This document shows positions 7,758-15,708 of a stretch of DNA of 64,000 nucleotides, piece after piece (positions within the stretch are counted from its first letter, which is position 1; the number at the start of each line of letters is the position of its first letter). Source of the stretch: Candidatus Allochristensenella caecavium (GTDB taxonomy: Bacteria > Bacillota > Clostridia > Christensenellales > QAND01); assembly GCA_904397865.1 (NCBI GenBank), contig CAJFOS010000011.1:62001-126000 (forward strand), given 5' to 3'. Under the pieces are notes generated by a model. The model saw nothing but the letters and a program-made list of their open reading frames with translations. It made no database searches and had not been told where the DNA came from. Made by a program: the position numbers and the translations under genes.

Positions 7758-9686
7758 TTATGCTTCCTCAATCTGGATGGCATCCAGTTCTGCCTGCCAC
7801 AGGGCGGCGCTGGCATCGCTGGGCATGCGCCAATCCCCGCGCGGCGAAAGCGTCACCGAACCGACCTTCGGGCCGTCCGGCAGGCATGAGCGTTTGAACT
7901 GCTGGTTGAAAAAACGCCGGTAAAACGTCTTGAGCCAAAACAGAATCGTCCGCCTTTCATAATCGCCGGCAAATGCGTAACACGCTAGCCGAAACACCTT
8001 CTGCGGGCGGAATGCCCAGCGAATCGCATAATAGAGGAAAAAGTCGTGCAGCTCATACGGACCGACCAAGTCCTCCGTCTTTTGTGCAATCTGCCCATCC
8101 TCCTGCGCGGGCAGCAGTTCAGGGCTGACGGGTGTGTCCAAAATATCCAACAGCACTTCGCGCAGCGCAGCATCTTCCGTCCGCTCCGCTTCATAGCGCA
8201 CGATGTGCCGCACCAGCGTTTTGGGTACCGACGCATTTACCCCATACATGGACATGTGGTCCCCGTTATATGTCGCCCAGCCCAGCGCCAGTTCGGATAA
8301 ATCCCCCGTCCCCACAACCAGCCCGCCGGTTTGGTTGGCGATATCCATGAGCACCTGTGTCCGTTCACGCGCCTGGCTGTTTTCAAACACGACGTTGTGG
8401 TCGTCCATGGCATGTCCGATGTCTGCAAAATGCGCTTGCACCGCCTGGCCGATATCAATGCACCGCAGCGTGACCCCCAACCGCTGGCAGAGTACCTCCG
8501 CATTGCTGCGGGTGCGCTCGGTGGTGCCAAAGCACGGCATGGTCACCGCGACGATGTCCGTACGCGGGCGCTTGAGCGCGTCCATCGCGCGCACCATCAC
8601 CAGCAGCGCCAAACACGAATCCAGCCCGCCGGAAATGCCCACCACCGCCGTTTGGGAATGCGAATGTTCCAGCCGCTTTTTCAACCCCATCGACTGCATG
8701 CGCAGGATGCTCTCACAGCGGCCGGCGCGGTCGGCCTGTCCGCTGGGAACAAAGGGCTGTTTGGGTACGGCCCGGGTCAGCGCCGTGGGCCGCTGCACCA
8801 TTGAGAACGCAATTTCCTCATAACCGTCCGGCCGGGCGGCAGGGAAGGTGGTCATCCGCCTGCGTTCGCCCGCCAAACGGCTGACGTCGATTTCGCTCAT
8901 CGCCATCTGGCCGGAAAACGGGGCGCTCTGTGCCAACACCGCACCGTTTTCAGCGATGATATGATGCCCGGCGAACACCATATCCGTGGTCGATTCACCC
9001 TCGCCCGCATCCGCATATACATAGCCGCACACCAGCCGTGCAGACTGCATGGCAATCAGTGCGCGCCTGTATTCGGCTTTGCCAATCGTTTCATCGCTGG
9101 CCGAAACGTTGGCTATCACCGTCGCGCCGGCCGCCGTATGCATTACGGAAGGCGCCTGCGGCACCCATACGTCTTCGCAGACCTCCACCCCCAGGCAGAA
9201 ATCCGGCATCGTCTGACAGCGAAACAACAGCCGGCTTCCGAAAGGAATGCATTCTTCGCCCCACTGGACGGTGCTGTTTTGCACCGGCGCCGGTTCGAAA
9301 TGGCGCTTTTCATAAAATTCATTGTAATTGGGCAGATGCGTCTTGGGTACCAGCCCGAGTACCTTGCCTTTTTGAATCACCGCCGCACAGTTGTACAGCT
9401 TGCCTGCATGCGCCACCGGCACGCCCAATACACACAGCAACTCCGTCGTCTTGCTCTTTTCGCAGACCATCCGCAGGCCTTCCCGCGCGCCTTCCAGCAG
9501 CGTGGGCTGCAAAAACAAGTCGCCGCAGGTGTATCCCGTCATGCACAGTTCCGGCAGCACCAGAAGCTGTACCTGCGCCTGCTCCGCGCGCTTGATGCAC
9601 GCGATAATCTGCTGCGCGTTATATGCGCAATCCGCTACCCGAATCGACGGGGCGGCCGCCACGGTTTTTATCCATCCGTCTTGCAT
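7758..9686 (-). CDS. nadE: Glutamine-dependent NAD+ synthetase
   Basis: A 642-residue bifunctional enzyme making NAD+ from deamido-NAD+, ATP and glutamine. The N-terminal glutaminase is a nitrilase domain (about 1-280) with its catalytic Glu (LPELCMTGYTCGDLF), Lys (PKTHLPNYNEFYEKRHF) and Cys (GVEVCEDVW). The C-terminal synthetase domain has the PP-loop SGGLDS near 350. Both domains are complete, so free ammonia is not required. The ATG follows GAGGAAACACC. It heads a two-gene operon with the nicotinamidase and is transcribed from the promoter at 9725-9754. Confidence 0.96.
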   Translation of the reverse strand: MQDGWIKTVAAAPSIRVADCAYNAQQIIACIKRAEQAQVQLLVLPELCMTGYTCGDLFLQPTLLEGAREGLRMVCEKSKTTELLCVLGVPVAHAGKLYNCAAVIQKGKVLGLVPKTHLPNYNEFYEKRHFEPAPVQNSTVQWGEECIPFGSRLLFRCQTMPDFCLGVEVCEDVWVPQAPSVMHTAAGATVIANVSASDETIGKAEYRRALIAMQSARLVCGYVYADAGEGESTTDMVFAGHHIIAENGAVLAQSAPFSGQMAMSEIDVSRLAGERRRMTTFPAARPDGYEEIAFSMVQRPTALTRAVPKQPFVPSGQADRAGRCESILRMQSMGLKKRLEHSHSQTAVVGISGGLDSCLALLVMVRAMDALKRPRTDIVAVTMPCFGTTERTRSNAEVLCQRLGVTLRCIDIGQAVQAHFADIGHAMDDHNVVFENSQARERTQVLMDIANQTGGLVVGTGDLSELALGWATYNGDHMSMYGVNASVPKTLVRHIVRYEAERTEDAALREVLLDILDTPVSPELLPAQEDGQIAQKTEDLVGPYELHDFFLYYAIRWAFRPQKVFRLACYAFAGDYERRTILFWLKTFYRRFFNQQFKRSCLPDGPKVGSVTLSPRGDWRMPSDASAALWQAELDAIQIEEA

Positions 9687-9724
9687 GGTGTTTCCTCATT
9701 TCTTTAACATGCATTCTTTTGGAA

Positions 9725-9754
9725 ATTATGCCCTTTTTTCGCGCACAAAGTCAA
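9725..9754 (-). promoter_or_regulatory. Promoter of the nadE-pncA operon
   Basis: Minus-strand TTGACT (9754-9749), 18-bp spacer, CATAAT (9730-9725), about 40 nt ahead of the nadE ATG. Confidence 0.65.
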
Positions 9755-9862
9755 CCCTGCCACAGTCCCGCCGGCGTTTTTCTTATCGTTTCCCGCCATG
9801 CCGCAATCCATACCCCATGGGGCGCATTTTTATTCGTCCGCCTGTGCAAACCGCAATCGATG

Positions 9863-9871
9863 TGCTATAAT
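9863..9871 (+). promoter_or_regulatory. Extended -10 promoter of the RND pump operon
   Basis: TGCTATAAT is a perfect extended -10. The -35 region is poor, as expected for this promoter class. Transcription would start near 9878, just upstream of the palindrome at 9885-9900. Confidence 0.65.
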
Positions 9872-9884
9872 GAACCGTCTTTTC

Positions 9885-9900
9885 GACCGACTGGTCGGTC
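9885..9900. promoter_or_regulatory. Palindromic TetR-type operator
   Basis: GACCGAC-TG-GTCGGTC: perfect 7-bp arms around two bases, immediately downstream of the predicted start site and ahead of the RND gene. The size and sequence style fit a TetR-family operator. The TetR gene at the end of the same operon is the obvious ligand-controlled repressor (inference). Confidence 0.75.
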
Positions 9901-9921
9901 AATTCATCTGTGAGGTGCCTC

Positions 9922-12900
9922 ATGCTCGCAAAATTCAGCGTCAAAAAACCCTATACCATCGCTGTAGCGATTTTGCTTATCATCATTTTAGGGTTTGTTT
10001 CCTATTCACACATGACATTGGATTTGATGCCCAGCATCAATCTGCCCTACGCGGTCATTTCCACCAGTTATGTCGGCGCTTCGCCGGAGGAAGTGGAGCA
10101 AACCGTCACCAAGCCCATCGAACAGCGCATGGCTTCGGTCAACAATATCAAGTCCCTACAGTCCATTTCCTCGGAACATATGTCCATGGTCATTCTGGAA
10201 TTTCAAGAGGACACGAATATGGATTCGGCCGTCATTGAGATGCGCGAAACGCTCGACCAGCTTTCCGCAGCCTTTCCGGATGGCATCGGTTCGCCTATGA
10301 TTACCAAAATCAATCCGGATATGATGCCGGTGATGGTGCTGTCCGTATCGGTAGACGATATGAGCGCCCAGCAGGCTTCCCAATATATCGACGAACGCCT
10401 GCTGCCGGAAATTCAGAGTGTGGACGGCGTGGCGTCGGCATCGGCCAGCGGGTTGTTGGAAAATATGATTGACGTCACTCTGGATAAGGAAAAAATTGAC
10501 GCGGCCAACCGCAGCATCCGTCAATTCTATCAGGGCCAGGCCCGCACCAAGATGCGTCAAGCCGCCAAAGAGGAAATGCTTAAACAGATTGACCAGCAAG
10601 TCGCTGAACAGCAACAGGCGATGATAGACCAGGGCATGCCGGCTGAACAGGCCGCGCTTGTGGCAGAACAAGCTAAACAGCAAGCCCTGGCGCAAGTGGA
10701 CGCACAGGTGGACACCATCGTTCAGCAACAAATCAAGCAGCTTGATTTGCCCAACCTGGAAATCACGGCCGATATGGTCAGCGGCGTACTGCAGGGGCAA
10801 AATTTTTCCATGCCAGCCGGTTCGGTCACCTCACAAGCGGGCGTCAGCTATATGGTGCGCGTCGGTGATGCACTGCAGTCCATTGAAGATGTGCAGAACT
10901 TGGTCGTGCTGGACATCCCGGGCTATAAGGAATTCAAACTGGCGGATTTAGCCACTGTCACCGCCTATGACAACGCGGACCAGCTCTATTCCCGCGTCAA
11001 CGGCGAATATGCCGTCATGCTCACCTTGCAAAAACAGCCCGACATCTCCACCGCCATGGTGGCCAATGCCGTACAGGATAAGATTGCTTCCATCCAGCAG
11101 GAACAGCCCGCCGTGCATTTTCATGTTTTGATGGACCAGGGGGAATACGTTGACATCATGATTGACACCGTGCTGAACAACCTGTTGTTCGGCGCTGTGC
11201 TGGCCATTCTCATCCTGTTCATTTTCCTGCGCAGAATCAAACCCACGGTCATCGTCGGCGCTTCCATTCTCATCAGCGTTGTGACGGCGTTCGTCCTGAT
11301 GTATTTTGCCGGCATTACGCTGAACATGATTTCCATGAGCGGGCTGGCGTTGGGCGTCGGCATGCTGGTGGATAATTCCATCGTCGTGATTGAAAACATT
11401 TTCCGCATGCGTTCCGAAGGCGTAAGTATGAAACGGGCCGCTATCGAAGGCGCCAAGGAGGTTTCCGGCGCCATCACCTCTTCGACATTGACAACCGTCA
11501 TTGTCTTTGTCCCCATCGTTTTCACCCAGGGCATTACCCGCCAGCTGTTTACGGACATGGCGCTGACCATTGCTTTTTCGCTGCTGGCGAGCCTGCTGGT
11601 CGCGCTGACGCTGGTGCCGGCGGCGGCCAGCAAATTCCTGCATAAAGCAGGCGCCGAAAAGCGCACCTGGATTGACCGGATGACCGATGGCTACGTCCGC
11701 CTGCTGGACCGTTCGCTGCACCACAAATGGGTCTGCCTGGTGCTGTCTGTCGTCCTATTGGGGGCGAGCGTGGCGCTGGCGCTGTCCAGCGGTACGGAAT
11801 TGTTCCCCTCCATGGATACGGGGGAAATCACCATATCCGTCGAGATGCCGCAAACTTATACGCAGGCCGATACCTTCGCCGCCCTGGACCAGCTCTCCGA
11901 TGTTCTGCTGCAAATCGAAGCCATGGATACGCTGGGCATCATTCACAATACCGGGGCTTCCAGTTCCGATATGTTTATGAGCATGATGGGCAGCGGCACG
12001 ACCATCTACGCTTCGCTCAAGGAAGACCGTACCGTTTCCACCGACCAAGTGCTCGAACAAATCCGCACCCAAACCGCAGACCTTCCCTTCACCGTTTCCG
12101 CCAGCAGTTCGAATATGGACATGGCGGCGCTCAGCGGCGGGCAGGTCGTGGTATACGTGTATGGAAACGACCTGGATACGCTGCGCGCAGCGGCCCAATC
12201 CGTTGCCGAACAGATTCAGGGCGTGGACGGGACGGCCGAGGTCGACAACGGTTTGGGCGAGACCGCTGAAGAGCTGCGCATCACAGTTGATAAAACCAAG
12301 GCCCTTGGCAAAGGCGTCACCGTTGCCCAAGTGTATATGGCTGTCCAGCAAGCGCTGGCGGATGAGACCGCCGTCTCTTCCCTGAACGCCAATGGCGTGG
12401 ACACGGACATTTACGTCCGCGATAACCGGGATGAACCCGTCACCGACCAGACGCTGGCCGCGTTGACCGTCGAATCCGCTTCAGGCACCACCGTTCGTTT
12501 GGGCGATATCGCCACCATCTCCCAGGCGGAAGGCTTCTCTTCCATCCATCATAAAGAGCAGGACCGTGTCGTTACCGTCACCGCCTCCGTTAAGGACGGT
12601 TACAACGTCGGCAGCGTCAGCGAACAGATTGAATCTTCGCTCAACGCGTCCGGTCTGCCGGATGGTTGCCGTTTTGTCATCGGCGGCGAACTGGAATCCA
12701 TTCGTTCCAGTTTCAACGATTTGACGCTGATGCTGGTACTGGCCATCATCTTTATCTATCTGGTCATGGTCGCACAGTTTCAATCGCTGCTTTCGCCGTT
12801 TATTGTCATGTTCACCCTGCCGCTGGCCTTTACCGGCGGATTCCTGGCCTTGTTCCTGTCCGGCATGCCGGTGAGCATCGTTGCCTTGATTGGGTTCGTC

Positions 12901-13344
12901 ATCCTGGTGGGCGTAGTGGTCAACAACGGCATTGTGTTCGTCGATTACGCCAATCAGCAATGCCAAAAGGGGATGGCCGTGCACGAGGCGCTGCTACGCA
13001 CCGGCCGCAACCGCATTCGTCCCATCCTGATGACGGCGCTGACCACCATTCTGGCATTGTGCACCATGGCCTTTGACCCCAGCAGCGGGGCGGAGCTGAT
13101 GCGCCCCATGGCCGTGACCACCATCGGCGGCATGGCCTACGCCACGCTGTTGACGCTGTTTGTCGTGCCGGCGATGTATGCCCTTTTCCACAAACGCCGG
13201 CCTGCACCCCAGCCGGAGCAAGGCGCCCTGCCGCTGGATGCCCCTGATGAAACAAATGACGAACCGGCTGAATCTTCCGCACCTTTGAACAAAAAACAAA
13301 AGAAGCACAAGAAGCGCAAAGGGGCCGACAGCCATGAAGGATAA
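9922..13344 (+). CDS. RND-family efflux permease (Gram-positive SwrC/YerP-like)
   Basis: A 1140-residue proton-driven exporter with the tandem RND layout: two halves, each with one TM, a large extracytoplasmic loop and further TMs. The TM4 signature is GMLVDNSIVVIENI, where AcrB has Asp-Asp. TM10 reads GVVVNNGIVFVDYA, lacking the AcrB lysine. An ~85-residue Gln/Ala-rich segment (about 195-278) interrupts the first porter domain between LDKEKIDA and VLQGQNFSMPAG and looks like a coiled-coil hairpin. The C-terminus is a basic Lys-rich tail. I choose the ATG at 9922 because GAGGTG lies 6-7 nt ahead; a GTG at 9910 overlaps that site. No adaptor or outer-membrane partner is present. The following tetR overlaps by 11 nt. 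Confidence 0.93.
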   Translation: MLAKFSVKKPYTIAVAILLIIILGFVSYSHMTLDLMPSINLPYAVISTSYVGASPEEVEQTVTKPIEQRMASVNNIKSLQSISSEHMSMVILEFQEDTNMDSAVIEMRETLDQLSAAFPDGIGSPMITKINPDMMPVMVLSVSVDDMSAQQASQYIDERLLPEIQSVDGVASASASGLLENMIDVTLDKEKIDAANRSIRQFYQGQARTKMRQAAKEEMLKQIDQQVAEQQQAMIDQGMPAEQAALVAEQAKQQALAQVDAQVDTIVQQQIKQLDLPNLEITADMVSGVLQGQNFSMPAGSVTSQAGVSYMVRVGDALQSIEDVQNLVVLDIPGYKEFKLADLATVTAYDNADQLYSRVNGEYAVMLTLQKQPDISTAMVANAVQDKIASIQQEQPAVHFHVLMDQGEYVDIMIDTVLNNLLFGAVLAILILFIFLRRIKPTVIVGASILISVVTAFVLMYFAGITLNMISMSGLALGVGMLVDNSIVVIENIFRMRSEGVSMKRAAIEGAKEVSGAITSSTLTTVIVFVPIVFTQGITRQLFTDMALTIAFSLLASLLVALTLVPAAASKFLHKAGAEKRTWIDRMTDGYVRLLDRSLHHKWVCLVLSVVLLGASVALALSSGTELFPSMDTGEITISVEMPQTYTQADTFAALDQLSDVLLQIEAMDTLGIIHNTGASSSDMFMSMMGSGTTIYASLKEDRTVSTDQVLEQIRTQTADLPFTVSASSSNMDMAALSGGQVVVYVYGNDLDTLRAAAQSVAEQIQGVDGTAEVDNGLGETAEELRITVDKTKALGKGVTVAQVYMAVQQALADETAVSSLNANGVDTDIYVRDNRDEPVTDQTLAALTVESASGTTVRLGDIATISQAEGFSSIHHKEQDRVVTVTASVKDGYNVGSVSEQIESSLNASGLPDGCRFVIGGELESIRSSFNDLTLMLVLAIIFIYLVMVAQFQSLLSPFIVMFTLPLAFTGGFLALFLSGMPVSIVALIGFVILVGVVVNNGIVFVDYANQQCQKGMAVHEALLRTGRNRIRPILMTALTTILALCTMAFDPSSGAELMRPMAVTTIGGMAYATLLTLFVVPAMYALFHKRRPAPQPEQGALPLDAPDETNDEPAESSAPLNKKQKKHKKRKGADSHEG

Positions 13345-13948
13345 CAAAGAGGAAAAACGCACCCTGCTCTTCGCCGCCGTCTGGGCTTTGCTGGAACAGG
13401 GGCGCAGCCCCTCGGATATCACTATTGCACAGGTTGCACAAAACGCCGGCATCGGTAAGGGAACGGTGTATGAATACTTTTCCAGCAAAGAGGAACTTTT
13501 TGCACAGGCCATTGCTTCCTCCTGGATTCAGCAAATCGAACAGATGGAACGGGTGGAACAATCTCTGCATTTTCAGCCGCGGTTTTACGCCCTATTCGCA
13601 CAGGCAGAAGAACGTCTGTCCCAACAGCGTTCTCTGCTGACCATGATGCTCGAACGATATACATGCCCCCGCGACGGTTCCGCCGCGTGTCCCGCTCCGC
13701 TGCTGGCCCTTCGCGACCAGTTGTTTACAAGGCTGATAGCGTTGCTTCGTTCGCTTTATGAACAGGGCGTTGCGGAAGGCATCCTGCTGGCCGGCGCAAC
13801 GGATTTGGACCTGCTCTTTGCCGCCATCGCCGTCGCAACCGTATTTCGCCTTTGTCCCGAAGCTGCAGACCCGCATAGTCCGTTTCCCAGCGCCGCCGCG
13901 CGCATGGATTTTTGCTATGCAAAATTCTGCAAGCTTTTGCAGGTATGA
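13334..13948 (+). CDS. TetR family repressor of the RND operon
   Basis: A 204-residue regulator whose start overlaps the pump's stop by 11 nt, indicating translational coupling. The N-terminal helix-turn-helix reads ITIAQVAQNAGIGKGTVYEY then FSSKEELF, a standard TetR motif at about residues 28-60. The C-terminal domain is ligand-binding type and unassigned. By position it most likely binds the palindrome at 9885-9900 and represses its own operon until a pump substrate or membrane stress appears (inference). Confidence 0.9.
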   Translation: MKDNKEEKRTLLFAAVWALLEQGRSPSDITIAQVAQNAGIGKGTVYEYFSSKEELFAQAIASSWIQQIEQMERVEQSLHFQPRFYALFAQAEERLSQQRSLLTMMLERYTCPRDGSAACPAPLLALRDQLFTRLIALLRSLYEQGVAEGILLAGATDLDLLFAAIAVATVFRLCPEAADPHSPFPSAAARMDFCYAKFCKLLQV

Positions 13949-13980
13949 AAAAAACCGCCTTCCGGCGGTTTTTTTCATAC
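13943..13980. terminator. Bidirectional terminator between tetR and hxlR
   Basis: A near-perfect inverted repeat with core AACCGCC/GGCGGTT, a TTCC loop and A/T-runs on both sides, extended outward by GTATGA/TCATAC. It contains the ends of both converging genes. Confidence 0.93.
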
Positions 13981-14295
13981 CTGTTCATGTTGATATTGTT
14001 CGCCCCAGTCATACATGGCATTCAAAATCGGGCGCAGGCTGTAGCCCCGTTCGGTCAGCGTATATTCCACGCGCGGCGGCACCTCTGCATACACCTTGCG
14101 CGTCAGCAGGCCGTCCTCCTCCATAGCGCGCAGGTTCTGCGTCAACACCTTTTGGGAAATCGCACCCACGGATTTTTTCAATTCTCCAAAGCGCCGCGTC
14201 CCCTCCATCAGGTCGCGCAAAATCAATACTTTCCATTTTTCCCCAATCAGCATCATCGTCGTTTCTACCGGACACGCCGGGCATGGTTTCCGCAT
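13975..14295 (-). CDS. HxlR family transcriptional regulator
   Basis: A 106-residue winged helix-turn-helix protein of the HxlR family. Features are a Cys-rich N-terminus (CPACPVE), GEKWKVLILRDLMEGTRRF, and the recognition helix SQKVLTQNLRAMEEDGLL, followed by a wing with tyrosines. Many relatives sense electrophiles or oxidants through an N-terminal cysteine, and C5 and C8 are candidates here. The ATG at 14295 follows GGAGG by five bases; an in-frame TTG four codons upstream would lie inside that site. It is divergent from the pyridoxamine-oxidase-fold gene, with a palindrome between them. Confidence 0.9.
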   Translation of the reverse strand: MRKPCPACPVETTMMLIGEKWKVLILRDLMEGTRRFGELKKSVGAISQKVLTQNLRAMEEDGLLTRKVYAEVPPRVEYTLTERGYSLRPILNAMYDWGEQYQHEQV

Positions 14296-14318
14296 CTCGA
14301 CCTCCAAAGTTTCTTTTT

Positions 14319-14346
14319 AGTACTTACAGCACTTTTAAGTGCTTAC
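14319..14346. promoter_or_regulatory. Candidate HxlR operator
   Basis: The perfect palindrome AGCACTT-TT-AAGTGCT lies at 14328-14343, flanked by the near-repeats AGTACTTAC (14319) and AGTGCTTAC (14338). It sits in the 129-bp gap between the two divergent genes, where HxlR regulators usually bind. Confidence 0.65.
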
Positions 14347-14424
14347 TATACAATATTTCTCCTGCTATTTATTATATAGTTAACATCGCGGGATGACAAT
14401 CCCCCAAAGGAGCGTGGAGCAACC

Positions 14425-14829
14425 ATGAAAGACATCGTTACATTTTTAAAAGAAAATCCCGTTCAATACCTGAGCACCGTCGGTCCCGACGGGCTGCCGC
14501 AGGTGCGTCCGTTCCAATTTATGCTTGAGCAGGATGGACGATTGTACTTCTGCACATCGACACAAAAAGAGGTCTACCAGAGCCTGCAAACCCATCCCTA
14601 CTGCGAACTGTGCACGTCCAGCCCATCATTTGCGTGGATTCGTGTGGCCGGCAAAGCTGTTTTTTGTGACGACCCTGCGATAAAAGCGCAAATTTTGGCG
14701 CAGAGCCCCTTGGTAAAATCCATCTACCACACCGCTGATAACCCCATCTTCACCCTGTTTTACCTGGAGCATGGCCGGGCGATGATAGGGGACTTTTCCG
14801 GCAACCCGCCCCGAATCTTCGCCTTTTAA
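14425..14829 (+). CDS. Pyridoxamine 5'-phosphate oxidase-fold flavin protein
   Basis: A 134-residue split-barrel protein (FMN-binding, PNPOx-like) with the family hallmarks YLSTVGPDGLPQVRPF near the start, LYFCTSTQKEVYQSL, and a C-terminal hydrophobic stretch. Such small proteins bind FMN or F420 and act in redox detoxification or heme/flavin reduction; the exact reaction is unknown. A GGAGCG ribosome site precedes the ATG. It is divergent from hxlR, a common pairing in Bacillota that suggests HxlR controls it. Confidence 0.85.
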   Translation: MKDIVTFLKENPVQYLSTVGPDGLPQVRPFQFMLEQDGRLYFCTSTQKEVYQSLQTHPYCELCTSSPSFAWIRVAGKAVFCDDPAIKAQILAQSPLVKSIYHTADNPIFTLFYLEHGRAMIGDFSGNPPRIFAF

Positions 14830-14841
14830 CTTTTCCCTTTT

Positions 14842-15642
14842 TTACGGCGTCGCTTTTGCGGCGTCGTCTTTTGTTTCCAGCGCCAACCATGCTTCATAAT
14901 AATCATAGCGCGTCTGCTCACATGCGGATAGCAAATACCGGCCGTATAAAGCCCCCGGCTGGTATCCCTGTGCCCGCGCCGCGTTGGCGAACGTCTCATA
15001 CGCGCGCCGGGTCGCCGCCGTATAACTGGCCGTTTGCATATCATCCGACTGGATGCGAAGCAAGCCCTTTAAATACAACGTTTCCTGTTCATCCGCTTCC
15101 TTGATACACGGCTGAACGCCCTGGTGGCCAAAAATGCCCTGCCGCACTCGCAGCGACGGTTCGGGTTCCAGCATCACCGCCGCCCGGTCCGGATGGTGAA
15201 TATAGGCCTGCATGATGGATTTTTCAAAGGCAAACGCATCGATGGCATCCAGCTTCTCCTTCACCAGCACAAATCCATCAGCTTCCAGCCGGCCAATCTG
15301 TGCAATGGCCTCCTGCTTTTCCGCAATGCGCCGCACAGTCTCTTCCAGCTGAACAATGCGCGCCCGCAGGCGCTGTTCGTGTTCATGGAGCATCTGCTGC
15401 ATCTGATGGACCTGCATACCAGGGATTCGTCTCATATCCGCAATGGGTACCGAAAGATTTCGATAAAACAATACCTCGCACAGGTCCCACATTGTCTGTG
15501 CCGATGGCTGACGGTATCGGTTATGCGGCGTGCGCTGAAAGCGAATCAGCCCCTCCTGTTCCCAATACCGCAGCGCCGATGCGGAAACATGGAAAATGTC
15601 CGCCATCTCCGCCATGTTTTTTTCTTTTGCCATTTTGTTCAT
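14842..15642 (-). CDS. MerR family activator for the divergent MATE gene
   Basis: A 266-residue regulator. The N-terminal MerR winged helix reads MAEMADIFHVSASALRYWEQ then EGLIRFQRTPHNRYR (about residues 9-45), followed by a long coiled-coil dimerisation helix (about 85-125, Gln/Glu/Arg rich). The ~130-residue C-terminal domain has no family I can name with confidence and is presumably the effector pocket. Start ATG 15642 is chosen for AAGGGG just upstream; 15633 is possible. It faces a MATE pump whose promoter carries the classic overlong MerR spacer. Confidence 0.88.
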   Translation of the reverse strand: MNKMAKEKNMAEMADIFHVSASALRYWEQEGLIRFQRTPHNRYRQPSAQTMWDLCEVLFYRNLSVPIADMRRIPGMQVHQMQQMLHEHEQRLRARIVQLEETVRRIAEKQEAIAQIGRLEADGFVLVKEKLDAIDAFAFEKSIMQAYIHHPDRAAVMLEPEPSLRVRQGIFGHQGVQPCIKEADEQETLYLKGLLRIQSDDMQTASYTAATRRAYETFANAARAQGYQPGALYGRYLLSACEQTRYDYYEAWLALETKDDAAKATP

Positions 15643-15649
15643 TTTCCCC

Positions 15650-15680
15650 TTGACTTTCAAGTTACTTGAATATTTATACT
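15650..15680 (+). promoter_or_regulatory. MerR-type promoter with 19-bp spacer and operator
   Basis: TTGACT (15650-15655) and TATACT (15675-15680) are separated by 19 bp. The spacer contains the palindrome TCAAGT-T-ACTTGA (15657-15669). An overlong spacer with the dyad inside is the signature of promoters activated by MerR-family DNA distortion. The start site would fall near 15687, just before the MATE gene. Confidence 0.87.
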
Positions 15681-15708
15681 TTCTTTATTGTATCAAATGA
15701 GGTGTGCC

